This document shows positions 42,781 to 51,620 of a stretch of DNA of 64,000 nt, in pieces (positions within the stretch are counted from its first letter, which is position 1; each line of letters starts with the position of its first letter). The notes under the pieces were generated by a model that had not been told where the DNA came from, searched no databases, and saw only the letters and a program-made list of their open reading frames with translations. This stretch comes from Pseudomonadota bacterium. Lineage in GTDB: Bacteria > Desulfobacterota > Desulfobacteria > Desulfobacterales > RPRI01. The DNA is taken from contig JAHITX010000014.1 in assembly GCA_018817425.1 (NCBI GenBank), positions 107,805 to 171,804 of the forward strand, given 5' to 3'. Both the position numbers and the translations under genes were made by a program.

Positions 42781-42868
42781 GGGTTCAAGGATTCGAGGAT
42801 TCCAGGGTTCAAGGGTAATAATGAAAAGGATTTCCTTTGATCACTTAGCCTCATGAATCCCTGGACTC
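42781..42868. repeat. Short direct and inverted repeats between VIT and exosortase genes
   Basis: GGGTTCAAGG occurs at 42781-42790 and 42805-42814 with GATTCGAGGATTCCA between, and a partly complementary GAATCCCTGGACTC lies at about 42854-42867. This looks like a dispersed intergenic repeat of the GGTTC-rich type; other copies would be needed to prove it. Confidence 0.5.
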
Positions 42869-42911
42869 TCAGTCTATCGGCTTACACCAATGGCATTTGA
42901 TTAATTCATAT

Positions 42912-44927
42912 CTAAATTTTCGGTTTTTTTAACCCCACCTTTTTTAACATAAGAACTCCACCCGTAATAAAACCAAGTGCAATAATCAAAAGCAACATAT
43001 CCGGTTCCGGAACACTTGCCATACTACCACCTACAGCAAGATTTGATACATTTTTTGGTAAAGGCAGAGGTTGGTTTACATCCTCACTTTGTCCTTCGGG
43101 ATTGACCACAACTTCACGTACTGCTACAAAAGAAGTATTTGTAGTAAGCAGATTATATGAAATTCCTAAAGAGGTTACTTCTTTTTTGTTTTCTTCACTG
43201 TTATAATTGAAGTTAAAATCCGAAAGCTGTGCAATACGGGTCCTTGCCCACAAATATTTAAGCGCATGATTTGTTTCCAAAGGTTTGGCTTCGGATACAT
43301 TGATTGTTTGAACATATTCTCCCGATCCGCTTTGCCCGCTAACTTCGATAACACCCTTCGCATTATTCCGGTATTTTCCGAAAACAACTACCGGCCTTTT
43401 TGCAAAAAGATCGGGAATACTTTCAGGTTCAATATCATATGCTTCAAACCCGGATTTGTTTAACGAAATGCCGGTTAAAACAGGAGACTGGATATATTGC
43501 CTGAATTTTTCTGCGACAGGATAGGCTTCTTCAGGCTTTGTAACAACAAAGGGTTCTCCCAGTCCTGCTTTGGCAATGCCTTCTATTAGGTATCTATTTA
43601 CACTGCTTCCAATACCGAACGAAAAAACATTTGTCCGGTTAAGATTATTATGAATCAGGTCAAACACATCTTTTTCAGCAGTGATATAGCCGTCTGTAAC
43701 GATTACAATACTTCTTGAAAATGATTCATCTTTGTCAATATCCATTGCCTTTTTTAATGCCGCATACAACTCGGTTCCGCCACCACCCGACTGCCCATCA
43801 ATCAATCGTATGGCCTGATTAATATTTTCCTTATTTGCAGGCAAAGAAGTAGAAGACATCAAATTTGATCTGCCTGCAAACAGAATCACATTAAATTTAT
43901 CGGTTGGCTTAAGTTTTCCGATAAGATTTTTAAGAAGTATTTTGGAAGTATTTAATGGAAAGCCATGCATGGAACCTGACACATCAACGACAAATATATA
44001 CTCACGCCCTGGGATATTTTCAGGCAGTATTCTTTCCGGAGGTTGTACCATAAGCAGAAAAAAGTTTTCATCTTTACCTTCATAAAGCAAAAGCCCTGAC
44101 TCTATTTTTTCACCAGCCAGCCGGTATTTTAATATATAGTCGCGGTTTCCTGCAAAATCTTCAGGATCTTTAAGAATGATGTCGGCAATGGAATCGCTTT
44201 CATATTTAATATTGGTTGCATGTGATGTGCAAATTACTTCCTGAAGAGCAATCCCTGTTGAAACATGGGCGTTAATATTAAAATGTGTCCGGGGCAAAGA
44301 TCCTTCTTTAAGATAAGGATTTTTAACCCACAGATCGGTTTCAGGCGAATTCGCTTCTGTCTGGCTTGAGTAACGGGGGCCAACAACCGTTGGGTAAATA
44401 AATGAATAAATGCCGTCTGTCGGCACCAGAAGCTCCGTATAACTTAATTCAACAAGTATGGAAGTATTCGGCATGATATTGGCTACATTCATTGAAAATA
44501 CATTAGGTCGCTGCTGTTTTAAAAGCGATGCGCTTTTACCCTGTTTTTTAGCTGTATCAAAGATTTTTTGGGCTGCTTGCCGTTCTTCAATCTTTGCGGT
44601 TATTATCTCGTCTCCAACCATCATTTTCATGCCGTGCACAGCAGCCCGTGTGGACGCCGGAAAAATATAGCGCGCACTAATGGGTTTTACCCCATTGTTT
44701 TTATACTTTTGGGTAACAACCACCTCTGCAATCACACCGGTTATATTAACTTTCACGTCCGTTTCTTCAAGCGGGAAATTATCAACAGACGTATCACCGT
44801 TTTCGACATAAAAATACGGTGAAAGCGTTTTGTCTTCTTTGCTTTCCGCAAACCCTGTTTGGCAAACACAAAAAACAATAAATCCTGTAATAAGAAAAAC
44901 CCAGCATCTTTTAAATTTGATATTCAT
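42912..44927 (-). CDS. VIT and von Willebrand A domain protein with PEP-CTERM sorting tail
   Basis: A 671-residue exported protein. After a signal peptide (to about residue 27) comes a VIT domain (about 30-160: VEVVVTQKY-like AEVVVTQKYKNNGVKPISARYIFPAS), a vWA domain (about 265-440) with MIDAS motif FVVDVSGSMHG and SRSIVIVTDGY, then further beta domains, and a PEP-CTERM tail (SVPEPDMLLLIIALGFITGG followed by Lys-rich end). The second of two adjacent ATGs, at 44927, is best spaced from GGGGG. Homologs of this layout are the sole target of dedicated sortases in marine proteobacteria; here the tail and the downstream gene are exosortase-type. Confidence 0.88.
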   Translation of the reverse strand: MNIKFKRCWVFLITGFIVFCVCQTGFAESKEDKTLSPYFYVENGDTSVDNFPLEETDVKVNITGVIAEVVVTQKYKNNGVKPISARYIFPASTRAAVHGMKMMVGDEIITAKIEERQAAQKIFDTAKKQGKSASLLKQQRPNVFSMNVANIMPNTSILVELSYTELLVPTDGIYSFIYPTVVGPRYSSQTEANSPETDLWVKNPYLKEGSLPRTHFNINAHVSTGIALQEVICTSHATNIKYESDSIADIILKDPEDFAGNRDYILKYRLAGEKIESGLLLYEGKDENFFLLMVQPPERILPENIPGREYIFVVDVSGSMHGFPLNTSKILLKNLIGKLKPTDKFNVILFAGRSNLMSSTSLPANKENINQAIRLIDGQSGGGGTELYAALKKAMDIDKDESFSRSIVIVTDGYITAEKDVFDLIHNNLNRTNVFSFGIGSSVNRYLIEGIAKAGLGEPFVVTKPEEAYPVAEKFRQYIQSPVLTGISLNKSGFEAYDIEPESIPDLFAKRPVVVFGKYRNNAKGVIEVSGQSGSGEYVQTINVSEAKPLETNHALKYLWARTRIAQLSDFNFNYNSEENKKEVTSLGISYNLLTTNTSFVAVREVVVNPEGQSEDVNQPLPLPKNVSNLAVGGSMASVPEPDMLLLIIALGFITGGVLMLKKVGLKKPKI

Positions 44928-45129
44928 CATAACCCCCTTTTGTTTGAAAGTTAAAAGCTGCAAACTTGATATTTTCAATTAATGGGGATTATGGATTTAA
45001 AATATGAAATGATTATGAAATGATTATGAAATTTTGAAGAAAAAAATTAGGATAGAAAAGTTTAGGGTTTAATATTAAAACTTACTTATACTCCTGTAAT
45101 AATATATCATATGCAATGGGAGCCGGGCT

Positions 45130-47802
45130 CTATTCGTTTTTTAAATTTTTATACCAGTCCTCTTTTCCATACATTTCTTTTACACATACCGGGCACATGC
45201 TATGAGTGAATGAGGCATCTGTGTGAGTTTCAAGGTAGACCTCTATCTGGCTCCAATAACCCTTATCGGTACGGATATTTTTGCATTTTGAGCAAATAGG
45301 CAATAATCCTTTCAGCGTTTTGACATTATTAAGAGCCTTTTGAAGTTCCAGGATCAATTCCTCACGTTGTTTTTCAACTTTTTTGCGTTCAGTAATATCT
45401 AAAAGACACCCTATCTTTTTGATGGGGACACCACTATCATCTGTTATCGTTTCCCAATAAGATAAGATAACTCGCTCTTCGCCATCAGGCCGGATAATTC
45501 TGAATTCTTTCGGACCGATTATGTTCCCAACTTCCATCGCTTGGTCTTTTTTTTCAATATCATCTCTGTCATCCGGATGAATCCATTGGGTCAAATGATC
45601 TTCGGGTTTAACTTCATCCCTGCTAATACCGAAAATCCGGAATATTTCATCGGATCTTATGTAGCGATCATTAATTATATCATATTCAAATGATCCGAGA
45701 TGCGCAAGCTGCTGGGCTTGAACTAATAAATTTTTACTCTGCCGGAGTTCTTCCTCCGCCTTTTTACGTTCGGTGATATCCAAAACAGACCCTATTATTT
45801 TACTTGGCATGCCGTTATCATCCATAAATGTTTTTGAATTGGCAGAGACAACCCGCTCTTCGCCGTCAGGCCTGATTATTCTGAATTCAAACAGATCGGT
45901 GCTATTTCCTGTTAGCGCCTGTTTAAACTGCTTTTCCACATCATCCCTGTCATCCGGATGAATCCATTGATACAAACGATCTTCGGGAGCAACTTTATCC
46001 CGCTTAATGCCTAAGATCATGAATAATTCATCAGACCGTTTGAAGCGATTTGTTTTTATGTCGTATTCATATGATCCTAAATGCGCAAGCTGCTGGGCTT
46101 GGTTTAATAAATATTCACTCTGCCTGAGTTCATCCTCAACTCTTTTACGTTCGGTGATATCCAAGAGATAACCTGTTCTTTTGATGGGTACTCCGCTATC
46201 ATCAAATGCTATCTCCGCATTGGCAGAGACAACCCGCTCTTCACCGTCAGGCCGGATTATTCTAAATTCAAAGACCCCTATTTTATGCCCTGATTCCAAT
46301 AGTTGAAAAATCTTATCTAAATGATTCATATCATCCGGATGAACACATTTGATTAGACGTTCTTCGGGATTAACTTCATTTTGTTTAATACCTAAAATCC
46401 GGAATAATTCATCAGAGCGTTCAAAACGATTTCTGCTCCTATCAAACTCATATGATCCTATATGCGCAAGTTTCTGGGTTTGGTTTAACAGATTTTCCCT
46501 CCGCCGGATTTCTTGCTCAGCTCTTTTATGTTCTGTGATATCCAAAACATATCCTATGAATTTAACCGGGACACCTTTATCGTCCAATATTATTTCTGAC
46601 TTGGCCGAGACAACCCTTTCTTCGCCATCAGGCCGGATTATTCTGAATTCAACCGGTCCCGGGTTATTTACTGTTAGTGACAGTTTAAACTGCTTTTCTA
46701 CATAATCCCTGTCATCAGGATGTATGGTTTTGATTATACGCTCATCGGAAACAACTTCATGCCGGTTAAGACCGAAAATCCGGAATAATTCATCGGATCG
46801 TTTGAATCTATTGTTAATCATATCGTATTCATATGATCCAAGATGTGCAAGTTTCTGGGTTTGGTTTAACAGATTTTCCCTCCGCCGCAACTTCTCATCT
46901 GCTCTTTTACTTTCGGTAATATCCAAAAAATACCCTATCATCTTAATCGGTATGCCACTATCGTCCAATAATATTTCAGAATTGGAAGAAACAATCCGCT
47001 CTTCGCCGTCAGGCCTGATTATTCTAAATTCAACCAGACCGACTCTATTCCCTGCTAACAGCAGCTTTATCTGCTTTTCAACATATTTCCAGTCATCAGG
47101 ATGAATTCTTTTGATTATATCCTCTCTGGAGTCAACTTCATCCCGGTTAAGACCGAAAATCCGGAATAATTCATCGGACCGTTCGTAATCGTTAATCTTT
47201 ATATCCAGTTCGTATGATCCAAGATGCGCAAGCTTCTGGGCTTGGGTTAACAAATATGCCCGCCTCCTGAGTTTTTCTTCCGCATTTTTACGTTCGGTAA
47301 TATCATAAGAGATAACCATTAGAATTGAGTAAGTACCATCTTTATCTTTTATGGGTTGCGCATGAGACCAATACCATCTTTTTTTGCCGGAAAATTCAAT
47401 GGGGATTTCATAATCAGCTGGTTGTCCTGTCTCAATAATATCAAGATTTTTTTTAACCAGGTCTTCAGCCATAGGAGATACAATGATTTCCGTTAGTTTT
47501 TTTCCTATAAGACTTTCGGGCTTAACGCCAATAATCTCAGCTGTTTTCCGGTTCATGAATATGAGCCTTGATTCTCTGTCATAAACATGGATCGGGTTGT
47601 TATAAAGATCGATTAGCTGTCGATATAAGTTATCAGCATGCTGTTCAACCTCTTTGAATCCTGTAGTATCCGAACGGATACCATTGCCCGCTGTATCTTT
47701 TGTCGGATCCGCATGCATACGTATTTCTTTTAATTCAATTAATTCTTTTTCTAATGTATTTACCTTTTGTACTAATTCTTCATAGGTCGGCTTCCTATCC
47801 AT
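45130..47802 (-). CDS. Six-PAS sensor protein with Cys-rich C-terminal tail and no output domain
   Basis: An 890-residue soluble protein. A coiled coil (1-45) is followed by one PAS domain (about 55-175) and five PAS_3-type domains repeated about every 122 residues, each starting LAHLGSYEYD-like, with RSDELFRIFGLNRDEV, IHPDD and EFRIIRPDGEER, and ending DITERKKAEEE. The C-terminal 55 residues are LLPICSKCKNIRTDKGYW...HSMCPVCVKEMY, a four-Cys module often found at the end of PAS proteins in these bacteria and likely to bind a metal. No kinase, cyclase or GGDEF domain is present, so it probably signals through protein contact. Start ATG 47802 has GGAGGG upstream. Confidence 0.88.
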   Translation of the reverse strand: MDRKPTYEELVQKVNTLEKELIELKEIRMHADPTKDTAGNGIRSDTTGFKEVEQHADNLYRQLIDLYNNPIHVYDRESRLIFMNRKTAEIIGVKPESLIGKKLTEIIVSPMAEDLVKKNLDIIETGQPADYEIPIEFSGKKRWYWSHAQPIKDKDGTYSILMVISYDITERKNAEEKLRRRAYLLTQAQKLAHLGSYELDIKINDYERSDELFRIFGLNRDEVDSREDIIKRIHPDDWKYVEKQIKLLLAGNRVGLVEFRIIRPDGEERIVSSNSEILLDDSGIPIKMIGYFLDITESKRADEKLRRRENLLNQTQKLAHLGSYEYDMINNRFKRSDELFRIFGLNRHEVVSDERIIKTIHPDDRDYVEKQFKLSLTVNNPGPVEFRIIRPDGEERVVSAKSEIILDDKGVPVKFIGYVLDITEHKRAEQEIRRRENLLNQTQKLAHIGSYEFDRSRNRFERSDELFRILGIKQNEVNPEERLIKCVHPDDMNHLDKIFQLLESGHKIGVFEFRIIRPDGEERVVSANAEIAFDDSGVPIKRTGYLLDITERKRVEDELRQSEYLLNQAQQLAHLGSYEYDIKTNRFKRSDELFMILGIKRDKVAPEDRLYQWIHPDDRDDVEKQFKQALTGNSTDLFEFRIIRPDGEERVVSANSKTFMDDNGMPSKIIGSVLDITERKKAEEELRQSKNLLVQAQQLAHLGSFEYDIINDRYIRSDEIFRIFGISRDEVKPEDHLTQWIHPDDRDDIEKKDQAMEVGNIIGPKEFRIIRPDGEERVILSYWETITDDSGVPIKKIGCLLDITERKKVEKQREELILELQKALNNVKTLKGLLPICSKCKNIRTDKGYWSQIEVYLETHTDASFTHSMCPVCVKEMYGKEDWYKNLKNE

Positions 47803-47911
47803 TATAAAACCCTCCAATGGGGTGAAAATCTCAATGAATAAAGAGCATATTTAGTGGGAAGCAGAAAAGAAAAAATGAATGAATGAATGAATGAAAAATC
47901 TTGCTAACATA

Positions 47912-48439
47912 TCATATCTCTTTTTCTTCATCGGCAATATCAGGAAGTAAGTTGGGAGTCTGGTCATCATCTCCTCTTTCAAGCCGATCATCCATTTCAC
48001 CAATATATGCTGCAAGTGTGTTTCCCGACTGTTCTATTGCAGTTATGAGGTCTTGATTAAGCTGATCTATTTTTGCCTGCATAGCTGCATTCGATTCTTC
48101 GTTTAAGGCTGTTTGTTTTGCTATTTCTGTTTCCATGAAGGTTCGCAATTCAGTAAAACGCGAAGTCTCGGCCTGGTCTGCAAGTTCACGATTGGCCTGT
48201 AGTTCACGTGCATGGCGACGAGACTCAAATAGCACCGATGTTTGCAGATAGATCATAAAAACAAGGAACAAGACTGTTAGAAAAGACAAGGCTCCAAGCA
48301 TGACTAGTCCAAGCGGTGCCTGAACTGCGGTAAAACCCAGGGAAAGAGTTGTAGGTGTTGTAAATGTGGTCCAATTAAGTGCAGCAAAAGCGGCAATTAC
48401 TGCCAGGGCGACAAGCAATAACAGCGTATGAATTTTCAT
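47912..48439 (-). CDS. LapA-domain (DUF1049-like) membrane protein with coiled coil
   Basis: A 175-residue protein with two hydrophobic helices (residues 4-24 and 42-65) as in LapA/YciS family proteins, then a long charged coiled coil (70-150) and an acidic end. LapA-type proteins help with lipopolysaccharide regulation in enterobacteria; the long cytoplasmic coil here is unusual and the role is unknown. Start ATG 48439 has AAGGAG ten bases upstream. A five-fold ATGA repeat lies just after the gene at 47875-47894. Confidence 0.7.
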   Translation of the reverse strand: MKIHTLLLLVALAVIAAFAALNWTTFTTPTTLSLGFTAVQAPLGLVMLGALSFLTVLFLVFMIYLQTSVLFESRRHARELQANRELADQAETSRFTELRTFMETEIAKQTALNEESNAAMQAKIDQLNQDLITAIEQSGNTLAAYIGEMDDRLERGDDDQTPNLLPDIADEEKEI

Positions 48440-48713
48440 ATTGACCAATCTCCTTAACAATCGTTAATTAATGATAATTTTGAAATTATATTAATATATC
48501 AACATATTTTTTGCAATAATATGTTCGGCCTTCGTATTTTTTATCCTTTTAATAAGCATAAATAAAAAGTTATCTTATAGTATCTTTCACTTCCAGGAGA
48601 TATTTATATAATCTCTTTCTCATGGGGTATTGCATTTAAATTATCGATTGGACTTTTAGAATTTCGCCTTGGTATTATAAAATCGTTAAACATCAAAAAC
48701 AAAAGAGAACCAA

Positions 48714-49205
48714 ATGAATAACAAAGTTTTGAAATGGTCGTATCCTGTCATTCGCTGGGCTATTGCTATAACTTTTGTGTATGCCGGGGCTTCAAAACTA
48801 CCTGATACCGAGGCATTTTCCGAATTAATTGGTGCTTACGGACTTGTACCCGAAAGCATGGTTCCAATAGTAGCCGTCCTGCTTCCTATTTTGGAAATTT
48901 TGGCCGGTATCGGACTTGTTTTTGATTTGCGCGGAAGCCTTTTTGTTATTACCGCGTTGTTGCTGCTTTTTATCGGGGTGTTGGGATATGCTGACTACCT
49001 GGGATTTGACATAGATTGTGGATGCTTTTCGCCGGGTGATCCCGAAGCAAAGGCGTTTCATGGGTTGAGAGCTGCAATTTTAAAAGATGGTGTATTGGTG
49101 GGTTGCTCTGCCTATTTGTATCTATGGCGAATAAAGACTTCGCATTCACCAATTAATATTTTGGGGACAACTTTTAATAAAATGTTACAAGGAGTTAAAT
49201 CATGA
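48714..49205 (+). CDS. MauE/DoxX-type redox-associated membrane protein
   Basis: A 163-residue protein with four helices and the motif DIDCGCFSP between helices 3 and 4, typical of the MauE/DoxX group that helps form disulfides or handles sulfur compounds at the membrane. Its stop overlaps the start of the rhodanese gene by four bases, so the pair is translationally coupled. Together they probably process a sulfur species in the periplasm. Confidence 0.85.
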   Translation: MNNKVLKWSYPVIRWAIAITFVYAGASKLPDTEAFSELIGAYGLVPESMVPIVAVLLPILEILAGIGLVFDLRGSLFVITALLLLFIGVLGYADYLGFDIDCGCFSPGDPEAKAFHGLRAAILKDGVLVGCSAYLYLWRIKTSHSPINILGTTFNKMLQGVKS

Positions 49206-49729
49206 ATAAGCGATGGATTAATACAGTGATTATAATTATTGCCGCAATTTTACTGATGCCCTTATCCTCTGTGGCAAAAAACAAATTTGAAAAAGAGGTC
49301 GATTTAGAAGCCAAAGCGGTGAAACTGGTGAAAGAAGTGCAGCAGGGTGGATATGATGTCATTACCACAAGCGAACTTAAACAAATGAAAGATGATAGAA
49401 AAGACATGGTGATCGTTGATACCATGCCATACAAGGATAGCTACAAAAAAGCCCACATCCCCGGCGCAAAACAATTTCTTTTTCCAATACCCCTAATGGA
49501 AAAATGGGATAATGCGGAAACAAACGGCAAAACAGAACAAGACTTTGCTGCCCTGCTGGGGCCGGACAAAGATAAAATCATCGTGATTTACTGTGGATTT
49601 GTCAAGTGTACCAGAAGCCACAACGGAGCTTTATGGGCCAAGAAACTAGGATACAAAAACGTGTACCGGTTTCCGGGAGGCATTTTTGCATGGAAAGGTG
49701 CGGGATATGATGTTGAGAAAGTAAAATAA
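49202..49729 (+). CDS. Exported single-domain rhodanese-like protein
   Basis: A 175-residue protein with signal peptide ending SVAK (about residue 25). The rhodanese domain (50-172) shows VIVDTMPYKDSYKKAHIPGAK, the catalytic Cys loop YCGFVKCTRSHNGALWAKKLGY and FPGGIFAWKGAGYDV. The active loop is CGFVKCTR, of the six-residue type that handles sulfane sulfur. Coupled to the MauE-like gene. The 215 bases after it hold nothing recognised. Confidence 0.9.
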   Translation: MNKRWINTVIIIIAAILLMPLSSVAKNKFEKEVDLEAKAVKLVKEVQQGGYDVITTSELKQMKDDRKDMVIVDTMPYKDSYKKAHIPGAKQFLFPIPLMEKWDNAETNGKTEQDFAALLGPDKDKIIVIYCGFVKCTRSHNGALWAKKLGYKNVYRFPGGIFAWKGAGYDVEKVK

Positions 49730-49944
49730 AGCGATAGGCCATGCTGTATGTTGCTTCAATGTAAAGCTCATCTTCTGTGTATATCCGGGTGAAGTGGAAA
49801 TGCCCGCCACTGTGTGGCAATTTTATATTCTTTCTGAAGCTGTTCAATACGTCCGGTAATGAAGTAACACCAGGGTCAGATGTAATCGAAAAATATCTCA
49901 AGTGTTAAATATGCAGGCATTTCTTTTGTCCTTAAGTTTTTTTG

Positions 49945-50322
49945 TTAGTGTCCGCATTCACCGCCGGCATGACCGCCACAGGCATGTTGTATAGTCATTT
50001 CAGGCATTATGGTACTTTGAAATATTTTGAGATTTTCTTGAACTGAACCTTTATTCGCCCTATAAACTTTGATTCCCATTTCATTTAATTTGTTGATAGC
50101 TCCTGCTCCAATGCCGCCAACAATGATTACATCAACCATTTGTCCATCTAATGCTTTTAAGGGGCTGCACTTACCGTGCGCATGGCCCAAATCCTGATTG
50201 TTAATTGTATAAGTAGATTTTGTTTCTGTATCAAAAACCACAAAGCTCGGGGCTGTGCCGAAATGCCCGAACACTTCACTATCCAGTCCCTTATCAGATT
50301 CCACGGGAAAACATATTTTCAT
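49945..50322 (-). CDS. NifX/NifB-type dinitrogenase iron-molybdenum cofactor family protein
   Basis: A 125-residue single-domain protein of the NifX/YjbC-like family: FPVESDKGLDSEVFGHFGTAPSFVVFD, SPLKALDGQMVDVIIVGGIGAGAINKL and a His/Cys-rich tail HACGGHAGGECGH that may bind metal. These small proteins are common in anaerobes outside nif clusters and are thought to bind Fe-S or Fe-Mo clusters; no nif gene is present here. Confidence 0.88.
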   Translation of the reverse strand: MKICFPVESDKGLDSEVFGHFGTAPSFVVFDTETKSTYTINNQDLGHAHGKCSPLKALDGQMVDVIIVGGIGAGAINKLNEMGIKVYRANKGSVQENLKIFQSTIMPEMTIQHACGGHAGGECGH

Positions 50323-50345
50323 TTTTTATAATCCTTTTTATTTAT

Positions 50346-51158
50346 TTACGAGGAATTAATAATAGCACCGCATCTGTCCTGGCGTGCTACATCGATTTTG
50401 GCTTTACAGCATGTCAGGGCGCAACCTACCACGCTTAGCACTTTTTCCGGGGTATTGTTTGTTTCACTTATATGGGATAAAATCACATGTTCGAGGTTAT
50501 TGTGCTGGATTTCCTGTAGCAGTACTTTTGACTCCTGGTTTGATAAATGGCCCGAGCGGCTTTTTATCCGCTGTTTTAACGGCCAGGGGTAGGGGCCGTT
50601 TGTAAGCATTTCAGGATCATGGTTTGCTTCAAGAACAAGTATGGAACATTTTTTCAGATTCTCTTTTACCATTGTAGTTGCAATCCCAAGATCAGTTGCA
50701 ATTCCGATTTTTGTTTTGTTTTTAGATACCGTAAATCCTGACGTATCTTTTGCATCATGGGATAATGAAAAAGGATAGAAAGAAAGACCATTTATATTAA
50801 AGCCCGTACCGCATTCAAAATTTATAAATTCAGCAATTTTTCCAAGAAATGAAGATGCGGCTTGTTGGGTTTTATGGCTTATATACACAGGGATGGAAAA
50901 CCTGCGGGAAAGTACTCCTACACCGCTTATATGATCGGAATGTTCATGGCTTACAATAATTGCGTCAAGATTATCGGGAGCAAGATTGTTTGCTTTCATC
51001 CTTCGTTCAATCTCAATACCGGACAATCCGGCATCAATAAGAACTGATGTGTGGCCGTCTGAAATATATATTGAATTTCCCTTGCTGCCGCTTGCAAGCA
51101 TGCAAAGCTTAAGATCTGATGATTTATCGGGTTTTTTAAATGAAGTATTTTCCTTCAC
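50346..51158 (-). CDS. Metallo-beta-lactamase-fold hydrolase (WalJ/YycJ-like)
   Basis: A 270-residue zinc hydrolase with LASGSKGNSIYI, the metal motif SHEHSDHISGV and further ligands in LSHDAKDTSGF, TDLG, and LEANHD. The family includes YycJ/WalJ, suggested to be a DNA-processing or wall-related hydrolase. I start it at GTG 51158, where GGAG precedes by six bases, just after the dut stop; an ATG 21 codons earlier lies inside dut. Four minus-strand genes, pnp to this one, are packed head to tail. Confidence 0.88.
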   Translation of the reverse strand: MKENTSFKKPDKSSDLKLCMLASGSKGNSIYISDGHTSVLIDAGLSGIEIERRMKANNLAPDNLDAIIVSHEHSDHISGVGVLSRRFSIPVYISHKTQQAASSFLGKIAEFINFECGTGFNINGLSFYPFSLSHDAKDTSGFTVSKNKTKIGIATDLGIATTMVKENLKKCSILVLEANHDPEMLTNGPYPWPLKQRIKSRSGHLSNQESKVLLQEIQHNNLEHVILSHISETNNTPEKVLSVVGCALTCCKAKIDVARQDRCGAIINSS

Positions 51159-51159
51159 A

Positions 51160-51618
51160 TTATACTCCGGTATGCCCGAAACCTCCTGTACCGCGCTTTG
51201 TCTCCTCAAGACTTTCAACAAGCTCTATTTTTGCCTGGTAAACCCGCTTTAATAGCATCTGGGCAATTCTGTCTTTGCGTTTGAAAGTATAATCCTTATT
51301 CCCATGGTTAATTACTGCTATTTTTATTTCACCACGATAATCCGAATCTATGGTGCCTGGAGAATTTATCAGGCCTATCCTGTGATTAACGGCAAGCCCG
51401 CTTCTTGGGCGTATTTCAATTTCAAATCCTTCGGGAATAGATACTGCAAAACCGGTAGGTATCAGGGCGATGTCTCCTGGTTTAACGACAACATCTTTTG
51501 CAAGACAGGCATATACATCCATACCTGCGCTATTGGGTGTCATATAGCACGGTAAAGGGATATCAGCATCTTTATCAGGGTTTAACCGTAAAAAACGTAT
51601 TGTAGGTATATTTTCCAT
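51160..51618 (-). CDS. dut: dUTP pyrophosphatase
   Basis: Hydrolyses dUTP to dUMP, keeping uracil out of DNA and feeding dTMP synthesis. The 152-residue trimeric-type enzyme shows its five motifs: SAGMDVYA, RPRSGLAV, GTIDSDYRGEI, RIAQMLL and the C-terminal RGTGGFGHTG. Spacing to the M16 peptidase gene is two bases. Confidence 0.96.
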   Translation of the reverse strand: MENIPTIRFLRLNPDKDADIPLPCYMTPNSAGMDVYACLAKDVVVKPGDIALIPTGFAVSIPEGFEIEIRPRSGLAVNHRIGLINSPGTIDSDYRGEIKIAVINHGNKDYTFKRKDRIAQMLLKRVYQAKIELVESLEETKRGTGGFGHTGV

Positions 51619-51620
51619 TA

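Noticed and set aside
45773..47104. Repeated plus-strand frames across the PAS gene
   Set aside because: They are antisense shadows caused by the tandem PAS repeats on the minus strand.
47875..47894. Five ATGA tetranucleotide repeats, considered as a phase-variation tract
   Set aside because: It lies between two genes, downstream of the LapA-like gene and far from either start codon, so length changes would not switch a frame.
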